This document shows positions 1 to 7,195 of a DNA stretch of 22,885 nt, piece after piece. The stretch lies in IMG/VR virus record IMGVR_UViG_3300031746_000183, positions 1-22,885 of that record; one strand, 5' to 3'. The translations under genes and the position numbers were made by a program. Numbering within the stretch: position 1 is the first letter of the stretch; each line of letters starts with the position of its first letter. The notes beneath the pieces were generated by a model. The model was not told the DNA's origin. It was given only the letters and a program-made list of their open reading frames with translations, and did no database searches. The stretch is from a virus.

Positions 1-2
1 GT

Positions 3-1154
3 GATAGTGAATTTAGAAATGACCCAACAAATCAAAATAACTCATACTTCAGAATTTACGCAAGGAAATTCACTGTTATGTTTGAAGGTGGTTTTGACGG
101 ATGGGATGTGTATAGAGAAAATCGTACAAACGGAAATGAATTCCAATTAGGTAAATCAGGTTTCTTGGCAGGAGCTAACAAATCGTTTAGATTCCCTAAC
201 GCAACTGGAGAAGGTTTACTTAAAATAATAACTGTTGGAGATAACTTAGTAGATTGGGCAAATACTGACTACTACGCTTATTTACTTGGTCAAGCAACAT
301 TTAATAACCCGGCATCTACAAACATTAACGTATTTGTAACTCCAGGTATTGACTACGTAACTAACGAAGAGTTGGTTAAACAAGCAATTAATTTAGTTGA
401 ATACAATAGAGCGGATTCTATCTATATTACAACAACTCCTGATTGGGATATGTTTGTACCTGTAGCTAATAATCCTGCAGACTTTGTTCAAGCAATTGAT
501 GCAATTGACAACTTGGCAACTACAGATATTGATTCTAACTATACCGCTACTTATTATCCTTGGATATTAACTAGAGATAGTGTCACTTTAACTCAAATTT
601 ATATACCACCAACCGCTGAAGTTTGTAGAAACTTAGCGTTAACCGATAACGTGGCGTTCCCTTGGTTCGCAACTGCAGGTTACACAAGAGGTCTTGTAAA
701 TGGTGTTAAAGCTAGACGTAAGTTAACTCAAGAAGAAAGAGATACACTTTACATCGGTAGAATTAACCCAATCGCAACCTTCGCAGACGTTGGTCCAGTT
801 ATTTGGGGTAATAAAACTTTACAAGTTGCTGAAAGTGCTCTTGATAGAATAAACGTTAGAAGATTATTACTTCAAGCTCGTAAATTAATTTCCGCAGTCG
901 CAATTAGATTGTTGTTTGAACAAAACGATGAGAAAGTAAGACAAGATTTCTTAGACGCTGTTAACCCTATCTTGGACGCAATCAGAAGAGACAGAGGTTT
1001 ATACGATTTCCGTGTAACAGTTTCTAACTCAGTAGAAGACTTGGATAAAAACCAATTGGTAGGTAAGATTTACATCAAACCAACTAAAGCGTTAGAGTTC
1101 ATTGACATTGAGTTCTTGATTACTCCTACAGGAGCATCTTTTGAAAATGTTTAA
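3..1154 (+). CDS. Tail sheath protein (gp18-like), C-terminal part, 5' partial
   Basis: The frame is open from base 3, and the first visible in-frame ATG (base 78) lies inside conserved sequence (residues SYFRIYARKFTVMFEGGFDG span it). The true start is therefore upstream of the window, and 383 codons plus stop are visible. The product is the contractile sheath subunit that polymerises around the tail tube and drives injection. Supporting features are the FEGGFDGWD segment, a long mixed alpha/beta middle, and the typical sheath C-terminal domain: NVRRLLLQARKLI, the FEQND segment, then a beta-hairpin ending in KIYIKPTKALEFIDIEF. The gene uses CGT arginine codons and C-ending codons more than the hub genes downstream, as expected for a very abundant protein. 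It ends directly at a promoter-like motif and a terminator. The tube gene lies nearby, separated by a HAD gene. Family assignment is firm; T4 gp18 is the reference. Confidence 0.92.
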   Translation, partial: DSEFRNDPTNQNNSYFRIYARKFTVMFEGGFDGWDVYRENRTNGNEFQLGKSGFLAGANKSFRFPNATGEGLLKIITVGDNLVDWANTDYYAYLLGQATFNNPASTNINVFVTPGIDYVTNEELVKQAINLVEYNRADSIYITTTPDWDMFVPVANNPADFVQAIDAIDNLATTDIDSNYTATYYPWILTRDSVTLTQIYIPPTAEVCRNLALTDNVAFPWFATAGYTRGLVNGVKARRKLTQEERDTLYIGRINPIATFADVGPVIWGNKTLQVAESALDRINVRRLLLQARKLISAVAIRLLFEQNDEKVRQDFLDAVNPILDAIRRDRGLYDFRVTVSNSVEDLDKNQLVGKIYIKPTKALEFIDIEFLITPTGASFENV

Positions 1155-1163
1155 TATTTATAA
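1155..1163 (+). promoter_or_regulatory. TATTTATAA motif, candidate phage promoter element
   Basis: TATTTATAA begins at the base after the sheath stop codon and lies 36 bases before the next start codon. The same 9-mer recurs at 2019, 2097 and 18841. If it is a -10-type element, transcription would start inside the 5' arm of the following hairpin. Promoter function is inferred. Confidence 0.45.
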
Positions 1164-1194
1164 GGGTGGGGTAATAAAAACCCCACCTTTTTTT
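1162..1194 (+). terminator. Intrinsic terminator behind the sheath gene
   Basis: A perfect 7-bp GC-rich stem, GGTGGGG (1165-1171) with CCCCACC (1181-1187), is extended by A-T pairs and followed by a run of seven T. The next start codon (1200) is only a few bases downstream. The HAD gene must therefore be reached by read-through or by a promoter overlapping the hairpin. Confidence 0.85.
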
Positions 1195-1199
1195 AAGTT

Positions 1200-2015
1200 A
1201 TGAATAAATTTCTAAATGAAGGTTTAACAAAAGAAGGTACTCCCGATTTAAAATACTATGCATTTGATTGGGACGATAATATTGTTTCTATGCCCACAAA
1301 AATAATGATTAAGAATGAAGAAGGAGAAGAAGTTGGGATGTCTACAGATGACTTTGCAAAATATAGAAGTAAAATTGGAAAAGAAAATTTTAATTATAAA
1401 GGAGAAATTATTGTAGGATTTGGGGATGACCCATTTAAAAACTTTAGAACTCCCGGTGATAAAATGTTCATAGTTGAATCTATGTTGGCAAAACCAGGAC
1501 CATCGTGGACTGATTTTGTAGAAGCAATTAATAGTGGTTCAATTTTTTCTATCATAACTGCTAGAGGACATAATCCAAATACATTAAAAGAAGCGGTATA
1601 CAATTATATTATATCAGGGTTTAATGGATTGGATAAAAATCAATTAGTTAAAAATTTAAAAAAATATAGAGAGTTTTCAGGACAAGAAAGTTTAAAAGAT
1701 AGTGAGTTAATAAGAGACTACTTAAACTTATGTAGATTTTATCCTGTTTCTTTTGGTTCAGGAGCAGAAACTAATCCTGAAGAAGCAAAAATATCGGCTT
1801 TGGAGGAATTTGTTGAATATGTTAAAGGACTTTCTTCTGAAATGAATAAAAAAGCGTTTCTAAAAAATAATATAAGAAATTTCTTTTTACCTACTATAGG
1901 TTTTTCAGATGATGATATTAAAAATGTAGAAGCAATTAAACAACATTTTGAAAAGAAAACAGATAATATAGTTAAAACATATTCTACTAAAGGAGGCGAA
2001 AAAAAGATATACTAG
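1200..2015 (+). CDS. HAD-superfamily hydrolase-like protein
   Basis: The protein has 271 residues. The HAD phosphatase signature is visible in order: motif I FDWDDN (D23 nucleophile, D25 acid/base), motif II IITARGH (T120), a candidate motif III lysine (K197 in EEAKIS) and motif IV GFSDDD (D237-D239). A long insert between motifs I and II would be a cap. Known HAD enzymes of this layout are mostly Mg-dependent phosphatases; the substrate here is unknown. The start at 1200 is the first ATG after the terminator, with no Shine-Dalgarno sequence. The position is unusual because in T4 the sheath (18) and tube (19) genes are adjacent, and this gene splits them. It could be an accessory (moron-like) gene or a nucleic-acid end-processing phosphatase. 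The superfamily is fairly sure; the role is not. Confidence 0.75.
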   Translation: MNKFLNEGLTKEGTPDLKYYAFDWDDNIVSMPTKIMIKNEEGEEVGMSTDDFAKYRSKIGKENFNYKGEIIVGFGDDPFKNFRTPGDKMFIVESMLAKPGPSWTDFVEAINSGSIFSIITARGHNPNTLKEAVYNYIISGFNGLDKNQLVKNLKKYREFSGQESLKDSELIRDYLNLCRFYPVSFGSGAETNPEEAKISALEEFVEYVKGLSSEMNKKAFLKNNIRNFFLPTIGFSDDDIKNVEAIKQHFEKKTDNIVKTYSTKGGEKKIY

Positions 2016-2018
2016 TAA

Positions 2019-2027
2019 TATTTATAA
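2019..2027 (+). promoter_or_regulatory. TATTTATAA motif, candidate phage promoter (distal copy for tube gene)
   Basis: This exact copy of the 9-mer sits 3 bases after the HAD stop codon. The 13-base context TAATATTTATAAG is identical to that at 1152-1164. It is one of two copies in the 122-base spacer before the tube gene. Promoter function is inferred. Confidence 0.45.
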
Positions 2028-2096
2028 GTAATATTATTAACTAGATAATAAAAATAAAAAAAAACAAAGTAAATAGAAATATTTTCAAAAAGAGAA

Positions 2097-2105
2097 TATT
2101 TATAA
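2097..2105 (+). promoter_or_regulatory. TATTTATAA motif, candidate phage promoter (proximal copy for tube gene)
   Basis: This exact copy of the 9-mer lies 32 bases before the tube start codon. The tube gene thus has two tandem copies, consistent with a need for high expression. Promoter function is inferred. Confidence 0.5.
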
Positions 2106-2137
2106 ACAATAAAACAAAAAATTAAAATTTAATTAAT

Positions 2138-2626
2138 ATGGCTGATTTACTCATGAAAATGCCGATTCCGTATGAACCGAAAAGGCAAAACCGATTCATC
2201 CTAAGATTCCCCTCAACACTTGGTATTAACGAGTGGTACGTAGAATCTGCGGCTAGACCTCACATTAAAATCAATCCTGTAGAAATTCCTTTCTTGAATA
2301 CTTCTACATATGTCGCTGGTAGATTTACTTGGGACCCAATCTCTGTTAAGTTTAGAGACCCAATTGGACCTTCAGCAACACAAGCTCTTATGGAGTGGGT
2401 TCGTCTTTGTGCGGAGTCTGTTACAGGTCGTATGGGGTACGCAGTAGGATATAAGAAGAACGTTGATTTAGATATGTTAGACCCAACGGGTGTCGTGGTT
2501 GAAAAATGGATTCTTCAAGATACATTCTTATCAGACGTTAACTTTGATAACTTGGCTTACAATACCGATGGTTTAGCAACAATTACTGCTCAACTTCGTA
2601 TGGACCGTTGTATTCTAGTTTATTAA
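2138..2626 (+). CDS. Tail tube protein (gp19-like)
   Basis: The protein has 162 residues; T4 gp19 has 163. It forms the hexameric rings of the inner tail tube through which DNA is delivered. Visible support: the N-terminal PYEPKRQNRFILRFP strand, the ESAARPHI and VEIPFLNTSTYVAGR segments, FTWDPISVKFRDPIG, a helical stretch around TQALMEWVRLC, and a C-terminal strand where SDVNFDNLAY leads into TITAQLRMDRCILVY. This is the classic tube beta-barrel order. CGT arginine codons are prominent, unlike in the hub genes, which fits high copy number. Two copies of the promoter-like motif precede it and a strong terminator follows it, so it may be a one-gene transcription unit. Confidence 0.93.
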   Translation: MADLLMKMPIPYEPKRQNRFILRFPSTLGINEWYVESAARPHIKINPVEIPFLNTSTYVAGRFTWDPISVKFRDPIGPSATQALMEWVRLCAESVTGRMGYAVGYKKNVDLDMLDPTGVVVEKWILQDTFLSDVNFDNLAYNTDGLATITAQLRMDRCILVY

Positions 2627-2672
2627 TATTTTTTTAATAAAAGTATTGATAAAAAAATAATAAGATATATAT

Positions 2673-2718
2673 TTAACCGTAGAGAATGTAATAAACTCTT
2701 TACGGTTAATTTTTTTTT
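2673..2718 (+). terminator. Intrinsic terminator behind the tube gene
   Basis: A 13-bp stem pairs 2673-2685 (TTAACCGTAGAGA) with 2697-2709 (TCTTTACGGTTAA), with a single G-T wobble and an 11-base loop. It is followed by nine T (2710-2718). The ATG of the next gene is the very next base. Termination and initiation of the following gene are therefore physically fused, leaving no room for a promoter after the T tract. Confidence 0.88.
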
Positions 2719-3474
2719 ATGGACAATTCAACACAATACGGGCAACAAAATTTTAGTCTTCCACACGATGTGGTAAAACTACCTTCAGGTGGTGTATTTT
2801 ATAAATCAAAGAAAAAGTCAATCAAAGTTGGTTATTTAACCGCTGCGGATGAAAATCTTCTTATGGGAGGAGCGTCAATGGGTAACGATAGTGTTATTAT
2901 GACTCTTTTGAGAAATAAAATCTATGAGTCTGATATTAAACCTGAAGAATTATTACAAGGGGATATCCAAGCTATCTTAATCTTTTTAAGAAATAGTGCA
3001 TTTGGTCCCGAGTATGAATTTGTAATAAATGACCCTGAAACAGGAAAATCATTTAATTCAAGTGTTTCTTTAGAAGAGTTATATATGAAAAAAATTGATG
3101 TCCAACCAAGTGATGACGGTTCAATAACGACCACATTACCAAAATCAGGACTTCAAGTTAAAGTTAAACCGTTATCTTTTGGAGAATTAGCAGAATTAGA
3201 TAAATCAGCAGAACAATACCCACAAGGAAGAGTCGTACCAAAACAAACTTGGAAACTACAAAAAATGATTATTGATTTAGGAGGAACTACAGATAAATCA
3301 GTAATTGCTCAAACTATTGAAACATTACCTATTCAGGACGCTAAATACATACGAAAGTTCGTTGAAGATAACGAACCTGGCCTTGAACTAAACAGAAAAA
3401 TTACAACCCCATCAGGAAAAGAGGTAACCATCGAGATTACCTTTGGGGTAGAGTTCTTTCGGCCTTTCTTCTAA
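2719..3474 (+). CDS. gp26-like tail/baseplate assembly chaperone, short (unshifted) product
   Basis: The protein has 251 residues and resembles the T4 gp26 baseplate-assembly family. It has an N-terminal KLPSGGVFY motif, a middle segment QAILIFLRNSAFGPEYEF followed by a short beta module (VINDPETGKSF), and a C-terminal region EIDRK-poor but with the EVTIEITFGVEFF strand. Families at this position act as assembly chaperones for the tape measure and central hub. The gene lies between the tube and the tape measure, the usual site of G/GT-type tail assembly chaperones. The ATG abuts a terminator T tract and there is no Shine-Dalgarno sequence. The zero-frame stop at 3472-3474 ends this form. A clearly protein-like extension continues in the +1 frame (see the next two entries). 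Confidence 0.78.
   Translation: MDNSTQYGQQNFSLPHDVVKLPSGGVFYKSKKKSIKVGYLTAADENLLMGGASMGNDSVIMTLLRNKIYESDIKPEELLQGDIQAILIFLRNSAFGPEYEFVINDPETGKSFNSSVSLEELYMKKIDVQPSDDGSITTTLPKSGLQVKVKPLSFGELAELDKSAEQYPQGRVVPKQTWKLQKMIIDLGGTTDKSVIAQTIETLPIQDAKYIRKFVEDNEPGLELNRKITTPSGKEVTIEITFGVEFFRPFF
3457..3463 (+). other. Putative programmed +1 ribosomal frameshift site (TTTCGGC)
   Basis: In the zero frame the codons are TTC-TTT-CGG-CCT-TTC-TTC-TAA. A P-site phenylalanine tRNA on TTT (3457-3459) can move forward one base to TTC (3458-3460), another Phe codon, while the rare arginine codon CGG waits in the A site. Decoding then continues at GGC (3461). This is mechanistically like known +1 sites in which a slow A-site codon follows a P-site codon that can re-pair. 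The shift must occur between the +1-frame stop TAG at 3449-3451 and the zero-frame TAA at 3472, which fixes the window to about 20 bases. A -2 shift would reach the same frame, but no convincing -2 slippery site is present. Confidence 0.55.
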
Positions 3475-3622
3475 TTACCGAGAACTTCAATCAAGAGAAT
3501 ATTACGTCTGTACTAAGCATTTAAATGTGTCTTGGTCAGACTTTATTATTATGCCCGTATTTTTAAGGAAGTATTTAATCAATGAATTAATTGAAGAGAA
3601 TTCTCCAAAAGAAAATACTTAA
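3461..3622 (+). CDS. Frameshift extension of the tail assembly chaperone (GT-like C-terminal part)
   Basis: 53 codons are open in the +1 frame relative to the chaperone and end at TAA 3620-3622. The sequence looks like real protein (SSNYRELQSREYYVC, then LNVSWSDFIIMPVFLRKYLI and an acidic/polar tail), and this interval otherwise has no gene. The only in-frame ATG (3551) is internal to that protein-like sequence, so independent initiation is unlikely. Joined at the TTT/TTC site, the long product would be about 300 residues. By analogy with other tailed phages, the extension would bind the tape measure, whose gene starts 25 bases further on. Confidence 0.68.
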   Translation, partial: GLSSNYRELQSREYYVCTKHLNVSWSDFIIMPVFLRKYLINELIEENSPKENT

Positions 3623-3627
3623 TAAAG

Positions 3628-3636
3628 TATTTATTT
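3628..3636 (+). promoter_or_regulatory. TATTTATTT, variant of the promoter-like motif before the tape measure gene
   Basis: This two-mismatch variant of TATTTATAA is located 11 bases before the tape-measure ATG and just after the frameshift-extension stop. It could be a weaker promoter or part of an A/T-rich leader. Function is inferred from recurrence. Confidence 0.3.
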
Positions 3637-3647
3637 AAAAAGTAATT

Positions 3648-6600
3648 ATGTTATTTCAAGACCCTAAAAAAGATACCGGCAAAACGGTAACAGAACAAAA
3701 AGTACCTCTTTTTAAATTTCCTAGTGATAAAACAGTTACAGAGTTTATAACTAGTTTAAATCCTATAACTCAAATTTCTCAAATTGTCTCTTCAAATTTT
3801 GGTGCTGGATTTATGACAAATCTGAATAATGATATAAAGGTGATGGAGGAAGCAGTTAGTGGATTGGCAGGTAAATTTGGAGGTATGAGAGAGTTTGCAA
3901 TGGAGATAAAATCTTCAATAGATGCTGCAACTCCAAGCGTTATTGCTTTAGGTGGTACTATCGAAGACGTTGTTGCAATGCAAGAAGGGGCAATAAAGGC
4001 GTTAAATAGACAAGTTATTTTAGATAAAGAGGCTTATGCCGATTTATATGCTGTTGGTAATTTAATAGGTGACGGTACAGAAGCAACTTCGGTAAGTACC
4101 GCAAAATTAGTTGGGGAGTTTAAAGATGCTGGAGTTGGGTTATACCAAGTCAGTAAACAAATGGGGGATATTATTAAAGATGCTAGAGATATTGGTGCAG
4201 CATCCGCCGCGGTTTATGAACAATTAAGTGCGAATATTAAAAGTGTAAATCTATACAACTTTTCTGAAGGTGTTAGAGGAATGGGTAAAATGGCTGCCGA
4301 AGCCGCGGTTTTGAGATTAAATATGTCTGACGTATTAAACGTTGCGGAAAAAGTTTTTAATCCTGAAGATGCGATACAAATGGCTGCTGATATGCAAAGG
4401 TTAGGGGTACAAGTTACAGACCTTTTAGACCCGTATAAGTTAATGGATATGGGTAGAAATAAACCCGAAGAGTTACAAGCCGACATTTATAAAGCGGCGG
4501 CAGCACTTACATACTTTGATGAAAAAAATCAAAAAATATCAATTCTTCCTGGAGAGCAAGGGAGATTAAGAGAATTGGCTAAAGCTTTCGGTATGACTGC
4601 CGCTGAATTTTCAAAAATTGCCGTTAACTACGGGGATATGGAAATGAAAATGAAAGCAATTAAATTTAATCCGTTTGTTACTGAAGAAAAAGACCAAAAA
4701 TTCTTGGCCAGTTTATCTGAACTTAAAGATGGTAAGTATATGGTTAATATTGGAATGGACCCTAAAACCAATGAGGCTATAATGAGACCGATAGAGTCTC
4801 TAGGGAAAATTGAAATTGACAGATTAAAAAGAGCTGAGGCCGACAAACAAAAAAGTCCGTCAGAATTAATTGTTGAAGCGAACAATAAGTTAGTTAACAT
4901 ACATAACGCTCTTTTATCAATGCAAGGAATTGCCCCAAGAAAATTGGCCGCCAGCCAAACTATGGAGAATTTCCAACAAAAAACGTCTGAAATATATCTA
5001 CCAATTATTAAAGGTACAAGAGAAGCGATGGGTGTTCAAGAAAAACCAGGAGGTTATCTTGACCAAAGTAAAATTGGTACGGATATAAACAAAGCGTTTG
5101 GAAGTCTCGCTACTGAAATTTCAGACGCGAAAAATGTTGAGGATATACAAAACGCTTTAAAACACGTTGGTAAAAATATTAGTGAGTTGGGTAAGGAATA
5201 TTTAGTAAGATTTAAAAATATACCTGAATATGCGACAGAAGCCTCTAAGAAAATGAAAGATAAAGGTGAAAGTGGAATGGCTTATGATTTTACAGAGTGG
5301 GGAACTAAATTAAGTACTACGATTGCCACCTCCTCAACAGAAATACTTAATTTTTGGAAAAAATTTGAAAATCCTGGCACATTAAAAGTAACAATATATG
5401 GTGAAAAGATTGGATTAATTCCTTTAATTGCTGAAGGAATGAAATTAACATTACCTGATGAGTATGTAAAATACAAAGACGAAGAAAAAAAATCGGAAGA
5501 AGAAAAGAAAACGACTAAAAAAGAGAATAAAGATATAGTAACAATACCCGCAGCGCCATTAACTGCAAGTAAAATTGAAATTCCTAAGGAAAAAATGGTG
5601 GAGACTGTAGGAAAAAAAGACGCAACCACACCCGAAACTAAAAAAGAAACTTTAAGTACGAAAACGACACCACCTTCATCAAACAAACAATATTTAATTG
5701 ACATTGTTCAATCTACCAAAGATAAAAATGATAATTTATATAATTGGAAAGAAGTTAGAGATGCTTGGCAAAAAGAACATTCTGATAAAAAAGAAGGTAG
5801 TTTAGACCAAAATTTAGAATTATTAAGTGATTGGAAAAAAGGATGGAAACCTGAACAGACAGAAAAAACTAAAGTCAAACAAGAACCAACAGTTAATAAA
5901 TTTATTAATTTAGAAGATTTAAAATTAAAAACACCAGGAATAATACCTGAGATAAAAATACCTACAGCAGAAAGTAAGGTATCTGAAACAACCAAAAAAG
6001 AAATAGGTGGGACGGATAAGTCCGTAGAAAAATTCTCCACGTTTACCAATACTTTAAATGATTTAGAAAAAAAATACTTCACAACAACTTTACCTAGTTT
6101 ATCTGATATAAATTTAAAAACACCTGGTATAGTACCTGAAATAAAGTCAACCGAAGTTGTCAAAACAACTCCTGAAAAAACAATTGAAAATAATAGGTTT
6201 GATAAAGAAAGTATTTTTTCTAAAATAAGTGAAATTGTTTCACCAAAAACCGAAACTCCTAAAATTGAATACCCTAAGACATTTGATTTATCGTTAATTA
6301 AAAATTTAACATCTAAAGACACAGAAACCAAAACAGTAGAAACTACAAATGAAAAGTACTCAACGATGAAAGAAGCGTTAACCGATTCTAAAAAAACCTA
6401 TGAAAAAATAGAATCTGTTATGAAACCAATGGCAAGTAACTTAACTTTGGATTTAAAAACATTATTACCAAAGTCTTTAAGTATGGGAGGTGAAAAAACT
6501 ACGGATTTTTCAAACATTACTAAAGGATTAAACAGTATGGTTGAAAATATAAGAAAAGAAACAAAACTACCTACATTTACAAAAATTACTGAGACCACTT

Positions 6601-7151
6601 CAATCCCAAAAGAAAAAACAACTGCAGAAACTAAAGCAGAAAAAATTGTTGGATTTACGCCAGGTATGAAAAGTGAAGACATACTAAAACAAATTATGCC
6701 TTATTTAGAAAAATCAGGAACTTTAATGGGTATAAATGAAATGGTTAAAAAAGAAAGAGATAAAGGTGTTATACCTGAAAGTAAGATAACTCCGAAAACA
6801 AAAACTGAAAGTGTAACTAACAAAGAATATAATGAAACAAAATTAAAAACAATATCAGAAACAATTGCAAGAACACAAGTTGCGCCTAAAATGCCCTCTC
6901 AAAGTTTTGTTGTACCAAGAACAATGATGAGAGATGAAATAAAAACAAAAACAAGAGAAGGGGTAACAGATAAAATTGATGTCACAGTAGTTGTGAAAGG
7001 GGAATTTCCAAATGATTTACAACCAATTTGGAATCAAGCTTTGAGAAATACGCAATGGATGGAAAATCTACAAAGAACAATTTCAGCATCAATTATTGAA
7101 AAGAACGCGCTTAGAGGTACAGGTAATTATTCTAAACCGTTTTTAACATAG
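3648..7151 (+). CDS. Tail tape measure protein
   Basis: The protein has 1167 residues. It sets tail length and occupies the tube lumen until DNA ejection; T4 gp29 is the functional counterpart but about half as long. Residues about 1-350 are helical and rich in Ala/Met/Gly (for example EAVSGLAGKFGGM, AAAVYEQLSANIKS, EDAIQMAADMQRLGVQV), typical of tape measures. Residues about 600-1090 are low-complexity and rich in Lys, Thr, Glu and Pro, with a repeated LKTPGI(I/V)PEIK unit. The C-terminus (about 1110-1167) returns to ordinary sequence, KIDVTVVVKGEFPNDLQPIW. There is no obvious membrane segment. It is preceded by the frameshifted chaperone and followed by the baseplate proteins, which is the canonical order. 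If fully helical (about 0.15 nm per residue) it could span roughly 170 nm, so a long tail is expected. Confidence 0.87.
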   Translation: MLFQDPKKDTGKTVTEQKVPLFKFPSDKTVTEFITSLNPITQISQIVSSNFGAGFMTNLNNDIKVMEEAVSGLAGKFGGMREFAMEIKSSIDAATPSVIALGGTIEDVVAMQEGAIKALNRQVILDKEAYADLYAVGNLIGDGTEATSVSTAKLVGEFKDAGVGLYQVSKQMGDIIKDARDIGAASAAVYEQLSANIKSVNLYNFSEGVRGMGKMAAEAAVLRLNMSDVLNVAEKVFNPEDAIQMAADMQRLGVQVTDLLDPYKLMDMGRNKPEELQADIYKAAAALTYFDEKNQKISILPGEQGRLRELAKAFGMTAAEFSKIAVNYGDMEMKMKAIKFNPFVTEEKDQKFLASLSELKDGKYMVNIGMDPKTNEAIMRPIESLGKIEIDRLKRAEADKQKSPSELIVEANNKLVNIHNALLSMQGIAPRKLAASQTMENFQQKTSEIYLPIIKGTREAMGVQEKPGGYLDQSKIGTDINKAFGSLATEISDAKNVEDIQNALKHVGKNISELGKEYLVRFKNIPEYATEASKKMKDKGESGMAYDFTEWGTKLSTTIATSSTEILNFWKKFENPGTLKVTIYGEKIGLIPLIAEGMKLTLPDEYVKYKDEEKKSEEEKKTTKKENKDIVTIPAAPLTASKIEIPKEKMVETVGKKDATTPETKKETLSTKTTPPSSNKQYLIDIVQSTKDKNDNLYNWKEVRDAWQKEHSDKKEGSLDQNLELLSDWKKGWKPEQTEKTKVKQEPTVNKFINLEDLKLKTPGIIPEIKIPTAESKVSETTKKEIGGTDKSVEKFSTFTNTLNDLEKKYFTTTLPSLSDINLKTPGIVPEIKSTEVVKTTPEKTIENNRFDKESIFSKISEIVSPKTETPKIEYPKTFDLSLIKNLTSKDTETKTVETTNEKYSTMKEALTDSKKTYEKIESVMKPMASNLTLDLKTLLPKSLSMGGEKTTDFSNITKGLNSMVENIRKETKLPTFTKITETTSIPKEKTTAETKAEKIVGFTPGMKSEDILKQIMPYLEKSGTLMGINEMVKKERDKGVIPESKITPKTKTESVTNKEYNETKLKTISETIARTQVAPKMPSQSFVVPRTMMRDEIKTKTREGVTDKIDVTVVVKGEFPNDLQPIWNQALRNTQWMENLQRTISASIIEKNALRGTGNYSKPFLT
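5910..5957 (+). repeat. Tape-measure peptide repeat, copy 1
   Basis: Residues 755-770 of the tape measure read LEDLKLKTPGIIPEIK. They match copy 2 at 818-833 (LSDINLKTPGIVPEIK) in 12 of 16 positions. The DNA is less similar than the protein, which suggests an old duplication under protein-level constraint. Confidence 0.7.
6099..6146 (+). repeat. Tape-measure peptide repeat, copy 2
   Basis: Residues 818-833 read LSDINLKTPGIVPEIK, 63 residues after copy 1. A degenerate third match (GVIPESKI) occurs near the C-terminal end of the low-complexity region. Confidence 0.7.
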
Positions 7152-7173
7152 GTCTAAAAACTAATCTTTAATC

Positions 7174-7182
7174 TATTTATTA
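7174..7182 (+). promoter_or_regulatory. TATTTATTA, variant of the promoter-like motif before the baseplate genes
   Basis: This one-mismatch variant of TATTTATAA lies in the 44-base gap after the tape measure, 13 bases before the ATG at 7196. It is the only such site ahead of the overlapping baseplate trio. Function is inferred. Confidence 0.35.
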
Positions 7183-7195
7183 TTAAAATAAATTA

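Noticed and set aside
78-1154. ATG at base 78 as the start of the first gene
   Set aside because: The frame stays open to base 3 with conserved sheath sequence across it, so this ATG is internal and the gene is 5' partial.
1989-1996. Perfect Shine-Dalgarno-like AAAGGAGG near the end of the HAD gene
   Set aside because: It lies inside the HAD reading frame, and no start codon occurs within a useful distance; the next gene starts about 140 bases later.
2016-2137. Spacer before the tube gene as a possible small RNA or origin
   Set aside because: Apart from two TATTTATAA copies it is A-rich sequence without stable hairpins, iterons or a reading frame of note.
3461-3622. Extension after the chaperone as a separate small gene
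   Set aside because: Protein-like sequence begins well before its only ATG (3551), so fusion by frameshift explains it better than independent initiation.
5282-6682. Long open frames on the minus strand opposite the tape measure gene (5282-5704, 5708-6331, 6398-6682)
   Set aside because: They are antisense shadows of the Lys/Thr/Glu-rich region. They give hydrophobic low-complexity products with no family features and no promoter.
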